Assembly: GCA_004802725.1 (NCBI GenBank)
Contig: SGPM01000381.1
Coordinates: 1-19,525, forward strand
Source: Antrodiella citrinella
Taxonomy: Eukaryota > Basidiomycota > Agaricomycetes > Polyporales > Steccherinaceae
DNA length: 19,525 nucleotides
Direction: 5' to 3'
The position numbers and the translations under genes are program-made. Below, piece by piece: positions 8,527 through 18,679 of the stretch (positions are counted from its first letter, which is position 1; each line of letters begins with the position of its first letter). Below the pieces are notes generated by a model. That model was not told where the DNA came from. It searched no databases and was given only the letters and a program-made list of their open reading frames with translations.

Positions 8527-9496
8527 GGAGGAGGGAGGACCAAGTCAGCGCCAAGCACTGCAACCACGGCCATAGCTGGCTTCAACTCCAAGCCCATAGA
8601 AGTTGTAGATGATAGTGAAGCTGAATGCGGTACCAACGGTGTCTGCATGAAATGTTCCGTAAGTCGGTCCATCCGCATGAGAAGCGCATCGTAGTATGTT
8701 CTGTTGTTGTCAAGCTTTCGATCAGTGGTGTACACATAACGCACATTGTATACAAAACTTACTTTGCCACATCTATCTCTCTTCGCAACAGACCATTCTC
8801 CGTTCTAAGATCCTTCGCTTGTTGAAGACATCGAAGATATGCCATGTTGTTGGCGTCGCAAAGCATCTGATGGTCCGCTTGACGTATAGCTTGCTGAAAC
8901 GGATCCATGGAGTCAGAGTCGGACTCAATCCTGTGACGTAGTCCACTAAGGCTTCGCCGTCCATTATCGTGATGGTAGGTACTACCGCTCACAGATCGTG
9001 GTGTAGTCCTCCCGATGAGGCCGATGGGCTGAAATCAGGTACCGTGAGTTGGTCATTACCACAGCCAGTACAACAGAGTTCTCACAGGAGAGGGCGAGTA
9101 ACTTGAATCCAGGGACGGTTCCCGCACATTGGCACTTCCACTATGCCTTCGATGCATCTGTGGATTTGAGAGGTCGTGACCACCAAAATCAGGCTGGTAC
9201 TGTGTCGGCGAGCCTACGAGTCCAACATCAACACCGGAGAGAAGCAGGCCATGTCCGCCGGCAATGGGATGTTGGGAAGAGTACATCTCACTAGGAGATA
9301 TACTGGGGTATGGCGAAGAGATTGCATCGCTGCCAGCTGGAAGACCTTGATGTGGATTGGCAGTACTGAACGTGGCTTGTGAAAATAGCGGAGATTGCAT
9401 AGTACCAGTGAGATGGCGAGAGTCAGAAAGACTGGATAGAGGTGATGTGACCGACTCGATAGGATTCGAAGTAGCAGACAGGGCTTTGACTGCACT
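8527..9496 (-). pseudogene. Host gene fragment: Ser/Pro-rich protein with coiled coil, cut by the retrotransposon
   Basis: Three exons are readable on the minus strand: A, from about 9496 (start uncertain) to 9086; intron 9085-9029 (57 nt, GTGAGA donor, CTCAC branch, TTCAG acceptor); B, 9028-8763; intron 8762-8701 (62 nt, GTAAGT donor, CTGAT branch); C, 8700-8527. The frame runs through all joins. Exon A encodes a Ser/Pro/Gly-rich region. Exons B and C encode a heptad-like coiled coil (around RTENGLLRREIDVAK, then YYDALLMRMDRLTEHF across the second join) and a hydrophobic stretch. At 8526/8527 the frame runs into the LTR, so the C-terminal part is separated by the insertion. The N-terminal exons are not resolved, and a MITE-like element sits just upstream. 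Function is not recognised; a coiled-coil or DNA-associated protein is only a guess. Confidence 0.62.
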
Positions 9497-9510
9497 CGAC
9501 TCCCGCCAGC

Positions 9511-9932
9511 GTAGAGCGAAGCACGGGTCCTGCCAACCCGTGTGGGTTACGGTTTTTACCCATCTCGGTCCGGGTCCGGGTAGCCCGCATATACCCGCCG
9601 CCATTACACTCGAAGAGCAATGTGATAAGATTGACTTTTCCAAGTTCAAGGGAGTGTAAGTAGCATCACTGTATTGTATCATCTGTATAGTTTTGTACTG
9701 TATTTGATTTGTAAAGCTTGTTTTTGTATTGAAACTATGAGGGAGGGAGCATGCTACAGCCCACGGTACACCCAGTACGCTGTTTTGGGCGCCTAAATAC
9801 CATAAACTCGGCTGTTTGATATTTAGGCGCCCAAAACCCGTACTTTATCCCGTGACCCGCGACAACCAGTACCCTACGGGCACACTCTAATATACCCGGG
9901 GGTATACCCATGCTTCGCAGCCTTCGCCCTAC
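9511..9932. mobile_element. MITE-like non-autonomous element with terminal inverted repeats
   Basis: The left end GTAGAGCGAAGCACGGGT (9511-9528) matches the inverted right end. That right end reads GTAGGGCGAAG, then a 9-bp partial duplication, then CATGGGT (complement of 9906-9932). A 3-bp AGC flanks both sides (9508-9510, 9933-9935) as a possible target duplication. The interior is non-coding, rich in CCCG/CGGGT words, and holds a large palindrome. Base composition differs from the exon to its left. No transposase is present. The superfamily is not assignable from these ends. Confidence 0.62.
9775..9843. repeat. Large palindrome inside the MITE-like element
   Basis: GTTTTGGGCGCCTAAATA (9782-9799) and its exact reverse complement (9820-9837) form an 18-bp stem with a 20-nt loop. 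GTACG (9775-9779) and CGTAC (9839-9843) extend it past a small bulge. It would fold as a strong hairpin in DNA or RNA. Confidence 0.88.
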
Positions 9933-9935
9933 AGC

Positions 9936-10262
9936 GTGAAGAGGCTCATGGTGGCACTGTTCCAACAGAGATGTGGTGACGAATTTGAAGCGAGTCCGGG
10001 ACTCGGAAGAGTCAGGCGCCCTGCCGCGTCCATCCATTGGAGACTGGAGTGCCCACACTGGGGGCGACCCAGGACCACCCTGCGTCAGATTGTGTAGTAT
10101 AATTCAACATGTTCCCACAACGAATAGAATTGTATCACTCATAAAGTATTCTCCTCCTCTGTTGGAGGCCCGGGATCCTGCCCTGTCAAAAACAAACTAT
10201 TGTCAATGTCGCACTTCAGTGCACCCACATTCTAACCTATAAGGTTCATCCTAACAACCCAT
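9936..10262 (-). other. Possible 5' part of the interrupted host gene; no gene confirmed
   Basis: On the minus strand, two frames between about 10060 and 9936 stay open with protein-like composition. One has an ATG near 10036 beginning MDGRGRAPDSSE. A possible intron (GTGATA...CTGACGCAG, about 10146-10088) precedes. Neither frame joins exon A of the fragment directly once the MITE is removed, because the exon A frame meets a TGA just upstream. The MITE may therefore lie in an intron ending near 9497, where GTGCAG is a usable acceptor. Coding status is uncertain. Confidence 0.3.
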
Positions 10263-11110
10263 AGATGTACCATATAGGTATGTTTTTGAGGGGGGGTATG
10301 GAGGGGTGGATTTGTGTGGGTGGGTGGGTGGCTCCACCTGTCAGATTACAGTCCCTTCCACCCACCCCACCTCACCCCACCTCACCCCACCTCAACCTTC
10401 CACTTGACCCTTCCACATTTTTCANCCTACCCTCACCCACCCCTCCACCCTCCCTAGGGTGCCAGGGGNTTTTTTTGATTCCAAACCTCAGAATATTCCC
10501 TCCTGGACCCTCTCTGGTACTGAAGTATGCATGGCTGTTTTTTGGCAATTTTGGGTGTTGTCTATAGCAACAGTTTGTATAGCATGGTGTTGTACAGTAG
10601 CTCTGTAATTTCCAGCTGTTTGATATCTCTGTTGACTTCTTTTCCCAAGTGCTCAGAAATACAACTCAGACAATATTTTCACTGATCATTCTCCTCCTGT
10701 TTGAAAATTCTTTGTGAGAATACTCAGTATTTTTTGTTTGTCTACACTGAAATACAAATCCCAAGTGATTACCCACTGCCTAAGATAATTGAATGTAGGA
10801 CACCTAAGATAGTTGATAACCTAACACACTAGCTGACATGTATACATTATTTTTTGATCATACTGACTGGCAAAGCCAGATGCTGGCCTTAGTTCCTGCA
10901 CCCACTGAGGGTGGGAGTGCTGACCCTCCCACCCAGCCATTCACCCTGCAGAGGTGGGAGGGTCAACAGTCCCACTCACCCCAGTGACCCCACCTACCCA
11001 CCCACCCTGCAGAGGTGGGAGGATCCACCCACCCTCTCACCCCACCCACCATTCCACCCCACTGAGGGTGGGAGAGTCAACACTCAGACTGAGTTCAATT
11101 TCATATGAAA
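10263..11110. repeat. Non-coding repeat block: C/G-rich low-complexity ends and AT-rich core
   Basis: About 850 bases without a credible gene. 10285-10450 is made of GGTGGGTGGG and CCCCACCTCA runs, with two N bases (10425, 10469). 10480-10900 is AT-rich with many stops. 10900-11090 again has C/G-rich repeats: CACCCTGCAGAGGTGGGAGG occurs at 10942 and 11003, and CCACTGAGGGTGGGAG at 10902 and 11059. GGGTGGGAG (10909-10917) and CTCCCACCC (10926-10934) form a 9-bp hairpin. Short plus-strand ORFs here are low-complexity Pro/Thr translations and are not called. It may be a degenerate transposon remnant; no terminal repeats were identified. Confidence 0.55.
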
Positions 11111-11283
11111 TGTTCTTGCTGGAGCTGTGGGAGCTCTATAACTAGGTATCACACAATATAGCCCTCATACACCAGTAGCTCACAGATAGAATGAATATAT
11201 GTGCATCAAAAGAAATATTTCAACTCCTAGAGAACAACTACTACATAATACAAGCAAGAGCGAGGACTAAATTGATATCAACA

Positions 11284-14200
11284 TCACATCTTGCTCAACA
11301 ACTGCGTTATCTCCTCCCGACGTGACTCAATGAAATCTATCCGCTGTAACATCGTATCTACCTCCAGATTCGACATACGCGCAAGCAGCGCATCTCCATT
11401 CAATTTATACCCGGCGAGCTCGTTCCCCAGCATCTGGTCTTCTGCTGTCAGATCATTCCTGCTTCCCATCAACCTCTCCCTCAACTCATCCAGACGGCTC
11501 TTCGGCGCACGCGCATTGTCCATGTCAGCTGGAGCCCCACGGTCACCTCCGACATCACTAAGCAGAGGGTCTCTCCCTTCATCATTGCCTGCAATCGAGG
11601 AACGCGACGACGGACCCGCCATCACATTGAGAGGATTGGGCTTGGGGGGCCAGGAGTCAGCTGACGTACGGGACGTGGTTTCGGCGACGACGGTACGCTG
11701 GGTGGCACCGCGAATGATGGTACATCGGACTTGTCTGATAGGTCTTCGTCTTCAGCGCTGACCTTCCTCTTCTTCCTCAGATCTTCATCCAACATGGGGT
11801 GCTCTGGTGGTCCTCGCTTCTTCGACTCGTCGCGGCTGGTCTTCTTGTAGTCAAGAGAGTCCATCACGCGAAAGAGAACCTTTCCTTCCGCCTCAACGAC
11901 GAGGGGGATTTCGGCGTAAGCCAGCGAGGCCACATCAAGTGCTTGTTCCTCTGCAAACACCTCTTACTTTTGCGAGTTCAATGAGAAGTCCAGGGTACTC
12001 ACCTGCTGTCCAAAATTCGAATTGCCATTCCAAGCCTGGTCCCACGGGGCCTTGTGGATGTGTTTTGTGATCATACGCAGGTCCCGGCACCCAGGATGTT
12101 CGTGCATTGCACGGCACATTCGTCAGTCGGACCGAGTGGTCTATAGCGTATTTGAGCCACTCGCGTCCTTTAAAAAGTACGACTGCCTCGCCGAGCAGCA
12201 CACCTACAAACACACAATGTTTAGTTATGCATTGCAATCATCGATCCTTACGACGTACCGAGAGCGACACGTGCACGCGCAATATACTCCTTGCTTGCTA
12301 TATCGCGCCTCTGCCGACTCTTTGGTGCTTTACGCTCCGCGCTCCTCTCCACGTCGGGCTTCTTGCTCGTACCAGCGACAGGCCCCGAAGCAGTGAATGG
12401 ATTGATGTCGCTCGCCACGGGAACTTTGAAGAAATCTGAATACGGCTGGCTTGGTGTGTCCGCAGGGATCCACCCGCTCGCCCTCAATTTCAACCGACTG
12501 GATACGACACAATAATGAGTGGACAATCTCAGCCGGTCACTAACACACATACCTTATTGCCATCATTAGGTACGATCCGACGGTGCGCATTATATCACTG
12601 TTGGCATTCATCAGCTCTGAGACATCTGTTGAATTACCGAACCATTCCAGATGAGTCGATCCCCCGCTATCGAGAGTTGGATGAACCAGCACGCCTATGA
12701 CATGGGTCCCATGGGTGCGCCCAAGGAGATTTGCCTGACGCGATTAGTTTGTATAGATGAAATAGCGATACAAGTGACTGAACTCACTAGGTCCGAAAAC
12801 TCGCCGCGAAAGCCTTGTATCCTGCTTGCCAATTTCTCATCCTTCCAGTAAAGCTTGTCGCTTTTACCCAACCTCTCCTCTATGCCAGCTCTCACTTTCG
12901 CAAATTGGTCCTCGTAGTCTTCGAGCCCTGCAGGTTGCTCTTTCAACATATTGTGCCACGAGTCAGCACAACGTCTGTTATAGTCAGCTAGATGCTCTAT
13001 TGACGGAGTAAGCATATATGTTGTATACTGTGTATTGATACTTACCGCCTGGACGTCTCGCATTCTCTGGATCCGCAGCATACGCCTTCTGATAAGTGTT
13101 GAAGTCGTTTTTCTGCGAGCCGCTGAATGAAGTGACCCCAAAGCCAAGATATCTAGAGAGCGACTCCATGGGCTTCCTGTACTCGCGAGAATATATTGCC
13201 AGAGCCCTAGCAATCAGGTCCCCGAGCGCGATGAGCTTCTCCTTCCCATCCTGTGGTATGGGACCAGGCCTGAACTGGTGAGCTTCACCACCCAGATCAT
13301 GCTTGCTGTTGTCGATGATCTCTCGGATCTCATCAAGGACCAGTTTCTCAGAGCGCAAGAATGCAGCACCCTGAGGCTCTGGGTCTCGCGCATTGGGATC
13401 CTCATCGTCATCAGGGGTCGTCTTCGCCTTCGCCTTCTTCTTCTGCTTCCCAGTGGTCGCGTTCTTCTTCTTCTTCTCAGTGTCCGCAACCTTCTTCTGC
13501 TTCCCAGTCTCCGCAGACGCCTTCTGCTTTCCCATCGCAGTCCGAGACATCTTCTTCGTGGGGCGAACTTTTCCTTGTTGTGAATCCGTATCCCCGTCGT
13601 CTGCCAGCTCATCCTCCTCATCCTCTGAAGAAGGGGCGACTACAGGCTCCCCACGGTGCGAGTAATGAGTCCGTCGCCTCAGGTCTGTCTGTGCAAAGTC
13701 GGACGCGTCATCATCGGAGTCGTCGGGTTCCATGGAATCGTCGGACAGGAGTGGGGACTTGCGCCCCCGAGCGGATCGCCTGACCAGTCCATCGTCTGGA
13801 AGAGGCACCGTTGAAGGAGTTCCCACTGGGTGACTCCCAGCAACGGGGGATAGAGATGGTGGTCGGACTATGACGGATCCATCGTCTGGAAGAGGCACCT
13901 CCCCTGAGGGCACATGCTTCAACATCGAATGAGTTCCGGTTGGCTCATTCCCAGGAACGGGGGAAGGAGACGGTTGCCGGACTTGTTCATCCTCTGGAAT
14001 AGGGACAACGTCCGGCGGTACATCATGCAACGGCGGAGAAGCCCTCACTGAACGTTGCGCAGGGGTAGGGGCAGATTCGATGGAGGGTATCTGTGCCACA
14101 CCCTCAGCATGAAACGACGTGCTCATCCTCTAATCTCATGTACTCACGTAGATTCCTCCAGCGGTGACCTCGGTCGCTGTCAAACCAACATGATCCTGGT

Positions 14201-15059
14201 CTCTTACTCAGTGCGCGAACCACAACAAACGATACAGAAATCACGCACCAAGTTGTCAATTGCACTACTGGCTGGATTGGCATCAACGCTCGACGCGGCA
14301 TTCTGAATACATCGTAGTCAATGAGATGACTGTGGCAACGGGATGTGGGCAGGGGTCGCATCGTATACCTGTCTCAATAGACTGGCCATACGATCGGACG
14401 GAACCGACGAATACCGGTCTCAATAGACTGGACATTCGAGGGGGAGAGGGTTCAGGAATGAATGTAAGAGGAAGACTAACTTTTGCGTCAGCGACGATGG
14501 CCTTCACGAGGTTCGATGCTTCAGTGTTTGCCTGCACTGGTTTCGCAGTCGATGATCCGGCAGTCATAGAGACCTGTCCTCATCCGTCAATTGTTTGAAA
14601 GGACGTTATCATGAAGAGCAACCTTACCTCTTTCTCCACGGCCACATCCTCTTTGTGCCCAGATTCTGCCTCGTCCTTCGCTCGACTACCAGCTGCCGTC
14701 TATGTCAAATTAGCCACAGCTTATCACCAAGTGTGTGGCAAGACACACCTTACTATCGAAGGGAGTGCTCTTCTGAGCGGGCGCATCAGTCGTAGTCTTC
14801 CTCTTCTGTTGGCCTGCCTTTTTCCGGGTTGCAGAAACAGCGGCCGTCTGTCGACCTCATCAGCACGACGAAGGCAAAATCCTGCCATACAACTCACTGC
14901 AGGTGGATCTACAGATGGAGCTGAGTTTTCAGGTGCCTCTACGGATGGCCGAGGGCGAGTCCTGGGTAGAAGCTTGACAAGCTCCACGCCCTTCTCTGTT
15001 AATTTGCGGTTCCGAGGCACACGCGCAGAACTTTCCTCGCTCGGCGCTGGGTTGGGCAT
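11284..15059 (-). CDS. Unrecognised multi-exon protein, about 1000 aa, probably nuclear
   Basis: Model exons in minus-strand order: 15059-14898, 14847-14749, 14699-14628, 14573-14481, 14302-14249, 14195-14148, 14090-13046, 12996-12788, 12734-12553, 12497-12259, 12203-12003, 11950-11626, 11557-11284. Introns are 49-57 nt except one of 178 nt, and every join keeps the frame. ATG 15059 follows a CT-rich leader. Residues 1-176 are Ala/Lys/Ser-rich, 205-277 carry Pro-rich repeats, 292-344 are acidic, and 350-400 are Lys-rich (TGKQKK repeats, nuclear-localisation-like). Residues about 420-760 look globular, with FNTYQKAYAAD near 506 and GTHVIGVLVHP near 603. The C-terminus is Pro-rich then helical. 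The last intron (11625-11558, GTGATG donor) is the weakest join; without it the frame stops at 11622. It lies 478 bp downstream of the Ulp1-type gene on the same strand. Function is unknown. Confidence 0.66.
13788..14012 (-). repeat. Imperfect 30-residue tandem repeats within the unknown gene
   Basis: A 22-bp word starting TCCATCGTCTGGAAGAGG is identical at 13788 and 13878 (90 bp apart), with a diverged third copy near 13988. In protein each unit reads roughly VPLPDDG, then Val/Arg-Pro, then PSxSPVxG, then PxGT. This is an in-frame coding minisatellite in the large exon. Confidence 0.75.
14368..14431. repeat. Two copies of a CAAT-loop hairpin motif in an intron
   Basis: CCTGTCTCAATAGACTGG (14368-14385) and CCGGTCTCAATAGACTGG (14414-14431) are 46 bp apart inside the 178-nt intron (14480-14303) of the unknown gene. 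Each folds as a hairpin: CC and GTCT pair with AGAC and GG around the loop CAAT, with one mismatch or wobble. Related copies lie at 19118 and 19167. Confidence 0.8.
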
Positions 15060-15537
15060 CGTAGTGAACAGAGAGGTTCTGTAACGGTGGTAGGGTGAGA
15101 TGGAAGGGTGGACGAGACGAAATCTTTCAAGCCACACAGACAAATGGAGTCGCTCATCGCAGTCAGCTCCGCCAAGGCCTAACCGAAACGGAGACGATCC
15201 GAAATAGCTCAGTAATTTCAACACTGAAAAAAGCGAAAACGATCATCAGTTCACTCATTTGAGACTCCCGAAACTAGTACTCACTGATTGAAGCAACCAG
15301 GATCCGTGACAGTTGAAGGCCAACGACTGCATGTGAACTCACGATATAATAATTCGGTGCGGATGGCCTGTTCATGCACGGTACTTTCAGTAGATGCCAA
15401 TATACAGCGACACTGTCCGTCGACTACGATTATGAAATACACATATATACAAATAAAATACGAAGTCCGTCACGCGACAAAATCAACTCGCCAAAAACAA
15501 TGTCCCAACAAGCGTACGCAAGAGGTGGGTGAACAAT
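15060..15537. other. Intergenic region between the two minus-strand genes
   Basis: It holds the 3' flank of the Ulp1-type gene and the upstream region of the unknown gene. On the minus strand a CT-rich leader (about 15060-15115) precedes ATG 15059. A TA-rich stretch at 15440-15460, reading TATTTGTATATATG on the minus strand, lies about 80-100 bp after the Ulp1 stop and could act in 3' end formation or as a distant TATA element. The frame of exon 1 stays open upstream to 15224, but I see no reason to prefer a start there. No other gene was found. Confidence 0.5.
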
Positions 15538-18500
15538 TCACGCATCTAACGCCTTCAGCAATTCATCCAATAGCCACTGCCGGAGGCTCTGAATCTCCGT
15601 CGTCTCCCCCCATCGCTTCTCGTGTACTGCCCGTGCAGCAGGGCGGAGTTGTTGGTCACGGGCTACGGCCTTTAGCCAGTTGAGATTGTTGATCACTTTC
15701 CCTGCGAACCACACCATATACACACCACAATCTGTCCAATTTGGTTGCAGGGGAACCTATCTGGACAATTTGAACGTGCTCATCGATAGACAGTTCAGAA
15801 CGTACCCTGATCTCAAGGTGAAACGCTGTACTCTGAATCTTCTTGCCATCCTTTGCAGCCCGAAGTATCAAGTATTTCTCCGTCGACCGGCTGACGTCAT
15901 CGCGCATGAATCCGAGTGAATCCAAGGTCAAAATACAGCATTTTGTGCTTTGGTACGGTTAGTCGGAAGCTATGCACCAGACATAAACCCAAACTCACTC
16001 GAAAGGATTGCGATTACCAGACACATCCGGCGGACTCAGCAGACGGTCAGGATGTAGCACTACAACCAAGTACCAATGCGACCTGCACATGGCCATCAAC
16101 GATATTACCGTACTGACATATGCACCAAAACTTACTCAGCATTAATCGGAAGCAGAACGACCTCTTTCCCCCACAGATCAACTCCGACCGTCTTCTTCGG
16201 TTTGCGATAGTACACCATCAGGGCTTCGGCGTTGATGCGTCTGAGGCGCATCAAGTCAGTGTCTGCATATTCTCAATCACGCGTCGCGACTTACAAACTA
16301 CTGCTTTGGAGGGAATTGAATACCGAAACCCTCTCCTTTGGTACAGGATCCTTGTACTTCGTCCACATCATGCTACATAACACGTCAGTTTGCGACTATG
16401 AAGTGCGACAAAAACATACTTGATTCCAATGCGCGCGCAAGTGTCATTGAGGAATCGTTCCTCGCCGAAACCTTTCCCTTCTAGCCGATCCAGCTCACCA
16501 TACTGGACTTGTTCCGTTCGTCCATCCCCATAGTCATATATACCGGCGCTGCAATGACTGTTAAATGTATACAAACATTTAGAAACTAATGAACTATACA
16601 TTGTCCTGAATCGCAAGGATTGTGGGATGCCCAAAGGAACCATAATCGCCGAGTTTTGTCGATAAGGAACCGTAGGAGGTGCCTCGACAGGCTTGGGGCT
16701 TGCAGGAATCTTAAGTTCTACTCCGGTCTGGTTCCTGCCTACAACAGCGTCGCCAATTGGTTTACCTTGCACGCTGTACACTTTGCCCCAAAACTGACCT
16801 TCCGGCACAGCCTTCAATGTTCCCATGGCCGGAATATCCGCCTTCCGCCTTGACAACAAGATCAGCACCGCACAACACGAAACCCGCAGTACACTCACTG
16901 ATCTGCTTTGCTCATCTCATACTTTGGTTTCGGGACCGGTGTTTCTGCAGTGGTTCCCGGAGCGGCTTTCAGTGTCGCCGAGCGGGTGAGTGGTTTGGAC
17001 GGAGGATCTACTGTATCAGGGGCACCTGCTTGATCTGACGGCGAAGATACTACGGGCGACACCACCGGTGTGACCGTCTTCACTCTCGTCGCCGCTGACA
17101 CCCCCTTCGCCACAGGAGGATGCTTCACGGTTATTGAAGGCTGAATAACACGTCGAGGAGTCGCGAGAGAGGCATGTTTCATGTTTTTTGAAGACTGAAG
17201 AACACGTTGAACTGGTGGTATCTGAGCAATGTGTCTCGATGTGATCGTGGGGTTGACTGGCTTTTTGACAGAGTGCACGGTGACAGGTGGCAGTGTTCGC
17301 ACATTTGAGGTGCTCGCAATGGGAGCTGACTGCACAGTGACGGCAGATCCACTACAGTGTCTCAGATTACCATATTGAACGATAGACAGCACACGTACTT
17401 GGATAAACGGGCCCCCAGCTGACTTGTGGCAGCCGTTTCGAACATAGCGTCCTTCACCCTGGGATCTACGCTTCAGGGTGACGCATAGACCATTGAACTT
17501 AGGACATACCTAGCAGCTCGCTGAGTTTCCAACCAGACCGCCCGTCGTTGTATGAGTTCTCCAGCGGGCTTGACATCCTCCACAGATACATCATCGCTGT
17601 GAATAACTACATGAGATTCGCCTGCGATCCCATGAAATTGCAATGTACCTGCTCGCTGGTTGCTTGCCGAGGCGAGCTGCCAACTGCTGCCTGCGGTCCA
17701 CGAAGTCCTCCAGCACATCACTATAACTGCGTAAGCTTCATGAAGTGACCATCGAACTTGTAACATACCTGCTTGCTGGCTGCTTACCGAGCAGAGAAGC
17801 CAACCGCTGTCTGGGATCTCCAGCAGACTCGACGCTCTCCATAGGCACATCAAAGCTGAATAACAGCATAAGATTCGTGAAGTGACCATTGAGCTTAGAA
17901 CTTACCTGCGCGCTGGTTGCTTGCCGAGGCGAGCTGCCAACTGCTGTCTACGATCCACGACATCCTCCATGTGCACATCCTCACTAAATACGAGTATAAG
18001 TTCACTTTCCTAACAAGCACCAAGTATGGCGTACCTCTGCAATGGTGAATCTAACCTGCGTCGGACCACCTTGGTATATGCCGAATCCTTCTCATCAATC
18101 ACTGCACTTAGGCAAGAATTGGTATCGTGGGTCCTCCAGCAAACAGTTGACTCACATGCTTCCACGTTTCCCAGTCATTTCAAAATCCATTCCAGGGCTG
18201 GGGTCGCTGGCCAACGGAACTTGCTCGAGCACGTCAGCACTACATAGAAAGTTAAGTACACAACCAAGCAGACAAGTTACGATGACACTCACCAATGCCC
18301 AGCTCGATCGACCTTCCCGTCTCGACTCCGCTTCTGTCTGTCCTCGTCCGTTTGAGCCAGATGTTGTGCCATTTCTCCCAACTTCTGAGCTAGAAGTTGA
18401 CGACGACATCTGTCATCTTCACCCCGTACAGGATGGACACTGAGGTCAGAAGATCTGCAATATGTGAGTCTTACGGATGGGATCACGCCTGGAACAACCC

Positions 18501-18656
18501 TACCTGGCTGCATCAGAATTTGATGGACGTGCGAGGATGTCCTGAATTCCAAGAGGTTTTGGACGCGACCTGGTAGCTATAAATGAGCGGAGAATCGAGT
18601 GTCCGTGGAGGAACTTACAATTCGAATGCACTCAAGTCATTCGACACCTTTGCCAT
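15538..18656 (-). CDS. Ulp1/SENP-family SUMO cysteine protease (C48) with repeat-exon N-terminus, 754 aa
   Basis: Eighteen exons in minus-strand order: 18656-18619, 18569-18504, 18454-18293, 18239-18156, 18106-18035, 17983-17906, 17855-17769, 17720-17649, 17596-17510, 17458-17399, 17351-16899, 16848-16600, 16548-16420, 16372-16295, 16240-16136, 16082-15999, 15947-15806, 15756-15538. Introns are 47-54 nt; the first 16 are phase 2, the last phase 0. The C-terminal third is a Ulp1 domain: RFLND near 534-538, SHWYLVVV with catalytic His609, TLDSLGF with Asp644, and PLQPNWTDCGVY with Gln686 and Cys692. These proteases cut SUMO precursors or remove SUMO from nuclear proteins, so the fold and residues predict activity. 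Residues 89-269 come from duplicated mini-exons; 270-420 is a basic, Pro/Val-rich linker. ATG 18656 has the context ACTATGG. Substrate specificity cannot be read from sequence. Confidence 0.85.
17510..17983 (-). repeat. Tandemly duplicated mini-exons in the Ulp1-type gene
   Basis: Four exons of 78, 87, 72 and 87 nt (17983-17906, 17855-17769, 17720-17649, 17596-17510) encode related units of the form DVxMEDVxxxRQQLAARLGK(Q)PA. All start and end in phase 2, and the introns between them are also similar. The first and third share an identical 35-bp stretch (17912-17946 and 17655-17689, 257 bp apart). The second and fourth have equal length. This suggests one exon pair duplicated as a block. The next exon (17458-17399) encodes a weaker relative with LGARLSN. 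Confidence 0.85.
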
Positions 18657-18661
18657 AGTCA

Positions 18662-18679
18662 CGTTCAAACCTTTGAACG
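18662..18679. repeat. Perfect dyad just upstream of the Ulp1-type start codon
   Basis: CGTTCAAA (18662-18669) and TTTGAACG (18672-18679) are exact inverted copies separated by CC. The dyad ends 5 bp before ATG 18656, so it lies in the leader or core promoter. It could be a dimeric protein-binding site in DNA or a small hairpin in the mRNA leader. Confidence 0.7.

Noticed and set aside
9056..9682. A continuous 208-codon minus-strand ORF across the MITE edge
   Set aside because: Its first third is MITE sequence and its last codons are intron; only the middle is a credible exon.
10265..11145. Plus-strand ORFs rich in Pro/Thr/His in the C/G-rich block
   Set aside because: They are translations of CCCACC and GGTGGG low-complexity runs, with N bases and no protein-like features.
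13278..13783. Plus-strand ORFs rich in Ser, Phe or Leu opposite the large exon
   Set aside because: They are antisense shadows of the Lys-rich and acidic repeats of the minus-strand gene.
12984..14126. A 380-codon minus-strand ORF with its own ATG at 14126 as a separate gene
   Set aside because: The ATG lies inside a good 57-nt intron (14147-14091), and splicing joins the ORF in frame to upstream exons beginning at 15059. Its last residues are intron as well.
14369..14431. On the minus strand each intronic hairpin copy reads CCAG, then 13 nt, then GGTAT, like an acceptor-microexon-donor pair
   Set aside because: The space between the two would be a 33-nt intron, too short, and two 13-nt microexons would add 26 nt and break the frame between the flanking exons. 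The copies upstream of the Ulp1-type gene lie outside any gene model.
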